Assembly: GCF_000237325.1 (NCBI RefSeq)
Contig: NC_017542.1
Span: 4,666,001 to 4,730,000 of the forward strand
Origin: Paenibacillus polymyxa M1
GTDB taxonomy: Bacteria; Bacillota; Bacilli; Paenibacillales; Paenibacillaceae
Length of the DNA: 64,000 bases
Reading direction: 5' to 3'
This document shows positions 1 to 9,040 of the stretch, piece after piece. A program made the translations under genes and the position numbers. The notes below the pieces were generated by a model. The model saw only the letters and a program-made list of their open reading frames with translations, was not told the origin of the DNA and made no database searches. The stretch's first letter is position 1; every line of letters begins with the position of its first letter.

Positions 1-126
1 GTCCTGTTGTAGGATAAACTTCTGTCACTCCTAAACTATATGCACAGGGGTCAAACGCATCATGGACGACTGCCACTGCCCGGACAAAATTGGCGTTTGC
101 CCGTCCAACTGCCCAAACGCAAATAA

Positions 127-150
127 CCCCGAAGCTGCTAGGCTTCGGGG
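127..150 (-). terminator. hairpin terminator after the arginine-rich gene
   Basis: A perfect 9-bp stem (CCCCGAAGC / GCTTCGGGG) with a 6-base loop lies 30 bases past the stop of the 180-539 gene. On the minus strand it is followed by TTATTT, only a moderate U tract. It most likely ends the nine-gene minus-strand operon. The remaining bases 1-126 hold no gene I can assign. Confidence 0.6.
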
Positions 151-179
151 GGTTAACCGTAATAGATGATTTTCATAGT

Positions 180-539
180 TTACTGTGCCTTGTAAGCGAC
201 CTGGTGGCCATCTTCATAACCTTTGGCAAAGCCTGAATTGAAACCCTCATTGTAAGCAGCATCATATCCCTGCTGGAATGCCTGCGGGTCATGCTCTAAT
301 GCAACAGGAATGGGCTGTGGGTTCTCCGCAGAAGGAGCTGCGGCCGGGTTAGCTTGAGGTTTTTTCCGTCGCCGCAGAAGAGAACGTCTTCTACGTACTG
401 AATTAAGCCCCCTTTTACGGCGTCTAAGAGCAAGCAGACGTCTTCTTCTCCGTTTTAATCTACGAATGCTAGAACGCCGGGCATCTTTACGTCTTTTGCG
501 GGCTTTGTCTCGAGCTGTGCGTTCCCACCTTGTACTCAT
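180..539 (-). CDS. arginine-rich small protein with C-terminal GxxxG repeats
   Basis: This 119-residue protein is not a family I recognise. Residues 1-60 are extraordinarily basic (about 33 Arg/Lys of 60, with runs such as KRRRRRLLALRRRKR). Residues 61-88 form a Pro/Ala linker. Residues 91-112 carry glycine every four residues followed by aromatics (GFNSGFAKGYEDG). The start is the second of two ATGs after AAAGGAGG (7-base spacing). It is the last gene of the minus-strand glycosyltransferase cluster and overlaps the preceding gene by 53 bases in another frame. The basic part could bind nucleic acid or polyanionic spore material. The glycine repeat resembles the N-terminal segment of the 1605-3068 glycosyltransferase. 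Function is unknown; a spore-associated role is inferred from neighbours only. Confidence 0.75.
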   Translation of the reverse strand: MSTRWERTARDKARKRRKDARRSSIRRLKRRRRRLLALRRRKRGLNSVRRRRSLLRRRKKPQANPAAAPSAENPQPIPVALEHDPQAFQQGYDAAYNEGFNSGFAKGYEDGHQVAYKAQ

Positions 540-837
540 TTTCATTCCTCCTTTGTTTTCTCGTCTTGGTTTCATTTTTTTGAACAGGCACATGGAGCCA
601 TGGCTTCGTTGGTTTCCCATATACCTGTCTTCTTAAAGGAATACCCGCCAACATTTTCGTGATTTCTCCCTGGTAGTTGCTGAGTATACGGATGGTCTCT
701 TCCAGACGGGGAGCCGACATATCCGCATGGGGCGTCAAGTCCGCAAGACTGGTCAGCATCCGGGCAACGGCGTGCTGGCTGGCAGCAATAGACTCCATCA
801 TATCCAGCTTAATCTCACGTTCACGCCTCATGCTCAT
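487..837 (-). CDS. small helical protein, glycosyltransferase cluster
   Basis: This 116-residue protein is of unknown function. The first ~65 residues are predicted helical, with a segment ILSNYQGEITKMLAG resembling the C-terminal helices of the two genes before it. The last ~50 residues are polar, basic and probably disordered. Its ATG overlaps the stop of the preceding gene by one base (TAATG), which implies translational coupling. Its 3' end runs 53 bases into the arginine-rich gene. The three consecutive small proteins look like divergent members of one helical family, so they may form a hetero-oligomer. A shorter true C-terminus cannot be excluded. Confidence 0.6.
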   Translation of the reverse strand: MSMRREREIKLDMMESIAASQHAVARMLTSLADLTPHADMSAPRLEETIRILSNYQGEITKMLAGIPLRRQVYGKPTKPWLHVPVQKNETKTRKQRRNENEYKVGTHSSRQSPQKT

Positions 838-1169
838 TAGTTCATATCCCCCGAGCCCATGCCTCCCATCATCCCTTCCATTCCGCCACCCTGCTGCTCA
901 TCCTGGTCCAGCAATGCTTTGAGATTACTGCATAGTCCAGTCTGAAGCCGGGTTAATCCCTCCAGCATTTCCACCATCTGCTCGTGAATTTCCAAAGGCC
1001 GTCCCAACTGCTCTTCATCGGTGTCAAATGCGTGAGGCGCCAGATGGTTCAGCGTCCAATTGCGCATTTTTTCTGCTTCGACCGCCTTGGCCTCCAGAAT
1101 CATAGACACATTCCGCTGCATCTTGGAGGCTGCGTCCAGCATGTGAATCATTGCTTTTTCCCTACTCAT
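837..1169 (-). CDS. small helical protein with Met/Gly-rich tail
   Basis: This 110-residue protein has no recognised family. It reads as two amphipathic helices (about residues 5-45 and 60-90) separated by a loop, followed by a glycine/methionine tail (GGGMEGMMGGMGSGDM). The first helix contains MLDAASKMQRNVSMILEAKA and the second contains LEGLTRLQTGLCSNLKALL, in the same places as similar helices in its two neighbours. The start ATG follows a strong GGGGAGGGAG ribosome site. It sits 29 bases after the 1199-1486 gene and is coupled to the next gene by a TAATG overlap. The Met-rich tail could be flexible or metal-contacting, but nothing proves that. Confidence 0.7.
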   Translation of the reverse strand: MSREKAMIHMLDAASKMQRNVSMILEAKAVEAEKMRNWTLNHLAPHAFDTDEEQLGRPLEIHEQMVEMLEGLTRLQTGLCSNLKALLDQDEQQGGGMEGMMGGMGSGDMN

Positions 1170-1198
1170 GTGTTCACTCCCTCCCCTCGATTGTTACA

Positions 1199-1486
1199 CT
1201 ACTCCTCTTCCGGGTATGCCGTCTCCTTCACGACACGAACGAGCATTTCAGCCATTGCTTCCTGAAGGTCGGCAATACCGTTCAAATAGGCAACAATGCT
1301 TTTGTTTACTTGTCCCGAGCTATCAATAATGCCCGGAATTCCATCAAAACGCGGCTCCTCATCCGGCAGTTCATGTATGATCTGTGCCATGCGCACGACC
1401 ACCTGCCGTTCCGCATCCAGCAGCCTCGACATCTGCTGCTGCGAGTGCGAAATATGGATCAGCAAATCATCTAACTCGTTATGCAT
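1199..1486 (-). CDS. small helical protein, first of three similar genes
   Basis: This 95-residue acidic protein has no recognised domain. A long N-terminal helix (LLIHISHSQQQMSRLLDAERQ) is followed by a loop with DGIPGIIDSSGQVN and a second helix (YLNGIADLQEAMAEMLVRV). This helix-loop-helix plan repeats in the two genes downstream. The ATG is preceded by AAAGGAGGGG at good spacing. The gene lies 118 bases after the large glycosyltransferase in the same operon, and a GC-rich hairpin stands in that gap. It is likely a structural or scaffold protein of the cluster; this is inference from size and context. Confidence 0.7.
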   Translation of the reverse strand: MHNELDDLLIHISHSQQQMSRLLDAERQVVVRMAQIIHELPDEEPRFDGIPGIIDSSGQVNKSIVAYLNGIADLQEAMAEMLVRVVKETAYPEEE

Positions 1487-1503
1487 AAGCCCCTCCTTTA
1501 TGT

Positions 1504-1520
1504 GTTCCGCCGTGCGGAAC
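1504..1520 (-). repeat. perfect 7-bp inverted repeat before the small-protein trio
   Basis: GTTCCGC-CGT-GCGGAAC forms a tight hairpin in the gap between the 1605-3068 gene and the ATG at 1486. It ends about 10 bases before the ribosome binding site. There is no U tract, so it is not a classical terminator. It could protect or process the downstream message, giving the small genes different expression from the glycosyltransferases. Confidence 0.5.
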
Positions 1521-1604
1521 GCACGAAATACCTACGGGCTTTCCGCTACTACAGCGTATGCCGCAGCGAGTAGTCGGTTCCGCCTAAAAAAGCCTATTCG
1601 ATCA

Positions 1605-3068
1605 TCACAAATGTCCTTGTAGCACTGGTGGAGCAATAATAGGTTGCTTCTCCGTCAATGCCGACAATTCTTCGGAGGACAAAAACTGAATTGGATAGTC
1701 CTCAGCCCGCCAGCTCATCACAGCGTAGAGGGTCAGAAACGGTCTTTTCCAACCGTTGCCGATTTGGTACAGTTGCCCACCTTCAGCATACAGTAACTCG
1801 ATCCATCGCTTGCGTTGAGCCGGGATATGAAGTGTGGGCAACATGGACATGTTTCCCAGCTCAGGAGCCGCCAGCACAGGCAAGGGTTCCTCATGCGCCA
1901 CAGCTACAGGGGGGGCATCAGCGGCGCCGGACACCATCGCCTCCGGCTCATCTGCTAAGGGAAGCGCCAATAAATCAAGCTGAGACACTCTAACGGGATG
2001 CACGTATTTACCTCCCGCAGCACTGGCTTCATGCAGCAGCCGCCTACTTCCCGGCTCTATCCGAAATACTGCGCCGGACGGTCCCTGAACAAGCGCTCCG
2101 ACGGGATAAAAGCTTGCTGCTGATAAGTGTGCTTCCTTACTTGATAATCCTTGGCCGTCTGGCTCTGCTGTTCCAAATTCCGGGTGGTGGAACAGCTTAT
2201 CCGCGTCCCCCCACTTTTGGACAAAAAAGGATCGGTTCCGGCTTCCTTCCTCCGTTGAACCGATTCTTTCGGTCGTTTGAGGAAAACCATAAACCGTATC
2301 CCGATCACTTTCTACAAAATGGATAAACGCATCTCCGGCAATTGTCATACGTATCCCCAACAAGCGTACGCGCAGCAACCAATCTGCATGGGCTTCCTCA
2401 ATACTGTGGCACCCTTCATCCCAGTATCCCGTCTTTACCAAAGTTTCTCTACGTAGTAGTAGACAAAATGCGGCCAGGCTTTCAGTCTCTCGCCATGCAT
2501 CCGGGTTGGGAATATTATGGGCCATGGCAAATGGACGCACTTCATTTTTATTCATATCAGGAACCTCAACCTGCTGTTCTCCGAATGGACCATTCGTTAC
2601 AGGACCGACAACTCCCATACGCGAATCGCTGTATAAACAGCTCATCAACCGGTCCAGCCAGCCAGGAGTCACCATCGAGTTTGGGTCCAGTACGACAATA
2701 GTTGTACCTTTTGCCATCATCAGTCCCTGATTCAAACTGCCGATCATCTGAACATCCTTTGTTAACAGCGCATAGCGTACAGCGATGCTTTTACGGAGCA
2801 AATAGGTAGGTGTCCCGTCCGTCGAGCCGCAGTCTACCACAATAATTTCGTGAGGATGGCTCGTATTCTCCTCAATATGGTGAATGCAAGCACGGAGCTG
2901 TTGAAGCTGATTACAGGACGGAATGATAATACTTACGCCTTCAAAAATCTTGCCGAACGAAGCCTGCCCCAACTTCCTGCCTTGTTCCTGGCCCCTGTTA
3001 TATCCTGACCAATAGCCCTTCTTTCCGAGCCGTTTGCTGTGTTTCCTTTGCGTACTCAGGCGTTTCAT
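1605..3068 (-). CDS. family-2 glycosyltransferase with tandem C-terminal repeats
   Basis: This 487-residue protein is larger than a usual GT2 enzyme. Residues 1-44 are basic and contain glycines spaced four apart (GYWSGYNRGQEQGRKLG). Residues 45-250 are a GT-A fold: nucleotide-binding VSIIIPSCN, VVDCGSTDGT, and a weakened metal motif LDPN near residues 128-130. After a linker come two segments with the same plan. Residues ~321-372 have VFRIEPGSRRLL and later VSQLDLLALP. Residues ~426-476 have LYQIGNGWKRPF and later LSSEELSALTE. Both resemble a ~45-residue I-x-x-G-x-x-R repeat seen in surface-associated proteins. The start is the ATG placed after GGAGGAG. It presumably transfers sugars in the cytoplasm; substrate unknown. 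Confidence 0.85.
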   Translation of the reverse strand: MKRLSTQRKHSKRLGKKGYWSGYNRGQEQGRKLGQASFGKIFEGVSIIIPSCNQLQQLRACIHHIEENTSHPHEIIVVDCGSTDGTPTYLLRKSIAVRYALLTKDVQMIGSLNQGLMMAKGTTIVVLDPNSMVTPGWLDRLMSCLYSDSRMGVVGPVTNGPFGEQQVEVPDMNKNEVRPFAMAHNIPNPDAWRETESLAAFCLLLRRETLVKTGYWDEGCHSIEEAHADWLLRVRLLGIRMTIAGDAFIHFVESDRDTVYGFPQTTERIGSTEEGSRNRSFFVQKWGDADKLFHHPEFGTAEPDGQGLSSKEAHLSAASFYPVGALVQGPSGAVFRIEPGSRRLLHEASAAGGKYVHPVRVSQLDLLALPLADEPEAMVSGAADAPPVAVAHEEPLPVLAAPELGNMSMLPTLHIPAQRKRWIELLYAEGGQLYQIGNGWKRPFLTLYAVMSWRAEDYPIQFLSSEELSALTEKQPIIAPPVLQGHL

Positions 3069-3140
3069 GCCGTTCACTCCTCCGGGTGGCATTATGCCTA
3101 TACTATATGCCTGGCCCGGCTGAATGGTGTTTCAGTGAAA

Positions 3141-3872
3141 TCAAGGTAGAAGTCCCTTCATTTTCACTCCAGCTTCCTGAAGGGAATCGAAGGTTCCTGC
3201 GTCGCTCCAGTAGCGCCGTAAAATATCGTATTCCAGCTTGCCTTCAGCAGCATAACAGTTGTTAACATCGGTGATCTCAAGCTCACCACGTGCCGAAGGC
3301 GCTATTTCCCGGATCTTATCAAATACGGCAGTATCGTACATATAGATACCCGTAACGCAATATTTGGACTGGGGATGCTGCGGCTTTTCTTCAATCCGCG
3401 TAATACTCTCCGGGCGCTCGGGATCAAACACGGGCACCCCGTAACGACGGGCATCTGCCACCTTTTTCAGCAAGACCCTGGCGCTCCCCGGTGGCTGTTG
3501 TTTGAAGCGTTCGATGACAGGTCCCAAGTCTTCCTTGAACAAATTATCACCTAGCAAAACAGTGAACTTCTCTTCTGACTGCATGTAGCTTCTTGCCAAT
3601 TCGAGTGCTTCCGCAATGCCGCCCGCTTTTTCTTGAATTCGGTATGTCAATTGGACACCATAATTACTGCCGCTGCCTAAAAAATCAGTGTACAGTCCGG
3701 CCGATTGTTTACCAATAATAATGAGCATATCGGTAATCCCCGCTTGCCGTAGCCTTTCGATACCATATACGATCATGGGATACTTGCCGACTGGAAGCAG
3801 ATGCTTGTTGAGTAATGTAGTCAACGGATGAAGACGCGACCCGGTTCCTCCTGCGAGAATAATCCCTTTCAT
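3141..3872 (-). CDS. glucose-1-phosphate thymidylyltransferase-like nucleotidyltransferase
   Basis: This 243-residue protein matches the short form of the RmlA/NTP-transferase family, which couples a sugar-1-phosphate to a nucleoside triphosphate to make an activated sugar donor. The N-terminus has the signature loop KGIILAGGTGSRLHPLT. Further motifs are KHLLPVGKYPMI, the metal-binding LLGDNLF and IEEKPQHPQSKYCVTGIY. It is about 45 residues shorter than full RmlA and lacks the C-terminal dimer extension. Its ATG overlaps the stop of the upstream glycosyltransferase by four bases (ATGA). It probably feeds the neighbouring glycosyltransferases, although no rmlBCD genes are in the window. Confidence 0.88.
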   Translation of the reverse strand: MKGIILAGGTGSRLHPLTTLLNKHLLPVGKYPMIVYGIERLRQAGITDMLIIIGKQSAGLYTDFLGSGSNYGVQLTYRIQEKAGGIAEALELARSYMQSEEKFTVLLGDNLFKEDLGPVIERFKQQPPGSARVLLKKVADARRYGVPVFDPERPESITRIEEKPQHPQSKYCVTGIYMYDTAVFDKIREIAPSARGELEITDVNNCYAAEGKLEYDILRRYWSDAGTFDSLQEAGVKMKGLLP

Positions 3873-4669
3873 ATCTTCCTTCCTCCTTCGACAGCATGTT
3901 CAGTGCATGGGATCGCAGCGTTCCCAGTTTCAATGAACATTCTGGGATCTATGCTCCATTTTTCTATAAATAATCGATAGTTCCGCTCGATCAGCTCTTC
4001 GAGCCAAGAAGTTTCCGAGCGCGAGAAACTCGCATTTCCCTGGTGATAGACAAAACAGTCGTTGCACATGAGCAGCTTATAGCCATGTACGCGTGCACGC
4101 AGACAATAATCGTCATCCTCATAATGTCCGGGGCTGAATCGTTCATCCAACCATCCAATCCGTTCCAGCAGCTCACGCCGGAACAACAGACAAAACCCGA
4201 CTAGCCGCTTGACCTCTTGCCATCTGGAGGGATTGCTTACATTATTCTGCTCCGCATATCTCAGACAGCTGGCGAAATCTCCTTCTATTCCATGAATCTG
4301 CTGAATACCGCTGATGTAATTCGTCACCGGTCCCACCAGTCCCACTGTGCTTTCACTGTGCAAAGCAGCCAACATATTCGATAGCCATCCCCGTGTAACC
4401 GTCACATCATTGTTTAAAATGACGAATTGATCGCCCGAAGCCAGACGGAGCCCCATATTACAAGCTGCCGGAAAGCCCCTGTTTTCAGGAAGACGTATGC
4501 TGATTAGCCGCTCGGATGCACAAAAATCATCCGTCCCGTCATTCGAAGCGTTGTCCACAACAATAATTTCATACGGTGCATCTATCGTATGTGTTCGAAT
4601 CGCCTCGATACACGGCTTTAATAAATGAAGGCCATTATAAGTCGGAATAATGATGCTCGTCAGACTCAT
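3869..4669 (-). CDS. family-2 glycosyltransferase (rhamnosyltransferase-like)
   Basis: This 266-residue protein is a compact GT2 enzyme. It begins directly with the nucleotide-binding strand (TSIIIPTYNGLHLL), followed by VVDNASNDGTDDF, ENRGFPAACNMGL, the metal-binding LNNDV and the late motif GHYEDDDYCLRARVHGYKL. The ENRG...N.G pattern is typical of rhamnosyl and related deoxysugar transferases, which fits the adjacent nucleotidyltransferase. No membrane segment is visible, so it is cytoplasmic. It overlaps both its neighbours by four bases (ATGA), so the block is translationally coupled. Confidence 0.88.
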   Translation of the reverse strand: MSLTSIIIPTYNGLHLLKPCIEAIRTHTIDAPYEIIVVDNASNDGTDDFCASERLISIRLPENRGFPAACNMGLRLASGDQFVILNNDVTVTRGWLSNMLAALHSESTVGLVGPVTNYISGIQQIHGIEGDFASCLRYAEQNNVSNPSRWQEVKRLVGFCLLFRRELLERIGWLDERFSPGHYEDDDYCLRARVHGYKLLMCNDCFVYHQGNASFSRSETSWLEELIERNYRLFIEKWSIDPRMFIETGNAAIPCTEHAVEGGRKI

Positions 4670-5601
4670 CGTGCATTCCTCCCTTTGGCAACGTCTACCC
4701 GTGTTGGAACAGGCCCGAGCGGAGAATACCCGGCTACCTGAAACACTGTCGTCAGCGCCTCTGCATGATCGCCGATGATTAACTGCTCCATAGCGTTCCC
4801 TTTCCCGACATTGAAGGTCCGCTTGCGATTTGTTTTAATCACATCGACAGCATGTACTGCTGCCACGATCATGCCATGCAGAATCGCCATCGCGTGGGCC
4901 TTCGGCGGTACCGCAAGCACAGCTGGCCCAAGTTGATTCAGCACACGTCGTGATAATGCATGCGGTACAGCGGTCAATGAGCTTGCTCCAAGATCCGACC
5001 TGCGCAGTACTCGGTTCAGAAACCCTTTGCACCGTGTTACGCTGTCCTGCTGGGTATAAGGAGGCAAATGTCTGCCCAGATCATTAAGCGCCACATCCGT
5101 TCCCTGATCGACCGCTTGAAGAAAAGGCAGCAAATCAGACGCTGGGATCGGCAAATCTCCGTCCACGAACAGCACAATATCAGCCTGCGTCAGACGTGCG
5201 CCTATCGCACGGCCAACATCATGCCCCAGGCGATCCGGTACGTCAACGAGAGTCGCACCAGGATGACGTTTGGCTACGGCGGAGCGCGTACCATCCGTAC
5301 AGCCGTTCAATACAACAATGATATCCGCAAGCGGAAGTTTCTCCAGCTCGCCCAGTACCCGGTCAATCGTAGCCTCCTCATTACAGACGCTGACCACGGC
5401 TGCTGCAGTCCCCTGCAATACTATATCACTGGGGGCTTCACGTTCCTCGGTCAGATTGACTTCGGGTATTTCTTGCGCCCGAGGGGTGGGTTTTCTCACC
5501 CGGCGGCTATGCATCGAAGCCGTCGTTTCTCGTTTTCGCTGTACACGTCTTAGCCCCCAGCCCGGGTCTTCACGCTTTCTTCTGCGATACGCTCTAGTCA
5601 C
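4666..5601 (-). CDS. family-2 glycosyltransferase with basic N-terminal tail
   Basis: This 311-residue protein has an Arg-rich N-terminal tail (~55 residues). A GT-A fold follows: AAVVSVCNEEATIDRVL, VVLNGCTDGT, LGHDVGRAIGA and the metal motif FVDGDLPIP. It shares LGHDVGR-IGA, DGD--IP, DLGASS and PHA-S motifs with the gene before it, so the two are duplicates. The start is GTG, forming a GTGA overlap with the stop of the upstream gene. DGD-type GT2 enzymes of this shape resemble polyprenyl-phosphate or glucosyl-3-phosphoglycerate-type transferases, but the acceptor is unknown. The basic tail could bind a phosphate-rich acceptor or the spore coat. Confidence 0.82.
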   Translation of the reverse strand: MTRAYRRRKREDPGWGLRRVQRKRETTASMHSRRVRKPTPRAQEIPEVNLTEEREAPSDIVLQGTAAAVVSVCNEEATIDRVLGELEKLPLADIIVVLNGCTDGTRSAVAKRHPGATLVDVPDRLGHDVGRAIGARLTQADIVLFVDGDLPIPASDLLPFLQAVDQGTDVALNDLGRHLPPYTQQDSVTRCKGFLNRVLRRSDLGASSLTAVPHALSRRVLNQLGPAVLAVPPKAHAMAILHGMIVAAVHAVDVIKTNRKRTFNVGKGNAMEQLIIGDHAEALTTVFQVAGYSPLGPVPTRVDVAKGRNAR

Positions 5602-6536
5602 GTTTTCACCTCATCTCTGATCCGTTTGCGCTCCAAATCCGTATATCCCGCACGTGCTCCCAGACGTGATGTAAGCCAGGCAATGGCATCCAGGTGATCC
5701 TGGACAATTACACCTGCCAGCGGGTCCTTGCCGTTCTGTTTTTTACGTGTTGCGTTCATTCTACCGACAGCTATTCCATGTACAGTCACCACTCGCAACC
5801 CGGAGACGATGGACATCACTTGAAATAGCGGAGGTTTTTCCAAGGACTTTAGACCTATTTCCTTTAAAGCCTTTTGACTTATGGCATGTGGAATACCAGT
5901 CATAGAGGCTCCCCCTAAATCAGCACGATTCGACAAGATATTCAATACATGCTTTGCCTCAACTACAGGATGTATGGGCGTGCGATTCACAGGTCCATGG
6001 TAATCATTCAGCACCACATCCGCTCCTGCACATACGGCCTGTATAAATGGCCGAAGTCTGACGCAGGGAATGACGATATCACCATCCAGAAAAAGCAGGA
6101 TCTGTCCGGATGCTGCCTCCGCTCCAATACGACGGCCAACATCATGTCCGAGCGGTTCCGGGAAGGAAAGTACACGAGCCCCCGCCGCCGCAGCTACCTT
6201 CGCCGTTCTATCGTGTGATCCATTCTCAACAACGATAACCTCTGTTTGTGGATGGACATGGCGCGCTTCGCGAATCACAGCTCCGATTGTTCTTTGCTCA
6301 TTCATGGCCGGAATAATGACAGATACGAGAACCTTTCCCACTGATGGCGGTTCAGATGGCCGCGCTCCGCCGATCTGTGTCCCTCTCTCCGTATCGAGAA
6401 CCTCGCTCTTATCAGGGGTTATCGGCTTCTTATCCATGTTCGGCATTCGGAATGGCAGCCACATCTTAGAATGATAGTAAGCCCTGGAATGCCTCCTCCG
6501 ATTGATCTTGAATCCAGCTCTTCCACGCTTTTTCAT
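5598..6536 (-). CDS. family-2 glycosyltransferase, first gene of the cluster
   Basis: This 312-residue protein is a paralogue of its downstream neighbour. A basic, low-complexity N-terminus (KKRGRAGFKINRRRHSR) of ~70 residues precedes the GT-A core: VSVIIPAMNEQRTIG, VVENGSHDRT, LGHDVGRRIGA, the metal motif FLDGDIVIP, and RADLGGASMTGIPHAIS. No transmembrane helix is evident. The ATG at 6536 has a G-rich but distant ribosome site. It heads the minus-strand operon, with a candidate sporulation promoter about 60 bases upstream. Enzymatic class is well supported; donor and acceptor are not known. Confidence 0.85.
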   Translation of the reverse strand: MKKRGRAGFKINRRRHSRAYYHSKMWLPFRMPNMDKKPITPDKSEVLDTERGTQIGGARPSEPPSVGKVLVSVIIPAMNEQRTIGAVIREARHVHPQTEVIVVENGSHDRTAKVAAAAGARVLSFPEPLGHDVGRRIGAEAASGQILLFLDGDIVIPCVRLRPFIQAVCAGADVVLNDYHGPVNRTPIHPVVEAKHVLNILSNRADLGGASMTGIPHAISQKALKEIGLKSLEKPPLFQVMSIVSGLRVVTVHGIAVGRMNATRKKQNGKDPLAGVIVQDHLDAIAWLTSRLGARAGYTDLERKRIRDEVKT

Positions 6537-8871
<2,335 letters not shown>

Positions 8872-9007
8872 ATCATATACACTATCCTCTTCACGATTCT
8901 CGTCCATAGACCTTTGCCGTTGTGCAACTGTTACTTGGCCCTGCCCATACCATGGACGGAAAATAGGGGTGCAGTGTACAAGTCTGCACCCCTTCCCCCC
9001 TTATTTA

Positions 9008-9040
9008 GGGCGCCCCCTCAAAGGGGCGCCCTTTTCTCTT
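9008..9040 (+). terminator. rho-independent terminator of the protease gene
   Basis: A perfect 9-bp GC-only stem (GGGCGCCCC / GGGGCGCCC) with a 6-base loop is followed by TTTTCTCTT on the plus strand. It lies between the protease and the convergent kinase-regulator gene, whose stop codon (9039) touches it. Confidence 0.9.

Noticed and set aside
1..126. Open frames at the left edge on both strands
   Set aside because: A minus-strand frame through here has no usable start and would run across the terminator hairpin at 127-150. The plus-strand frames end early. No family resemblance was strong enough to call a gene.
5068..5553. 161-codon plus-strand frame inside the glycosyltransferase cluster
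   Set aside because: It is fully antisense to a well-supported GT2 gene with clear motifs and has no ribosome site.
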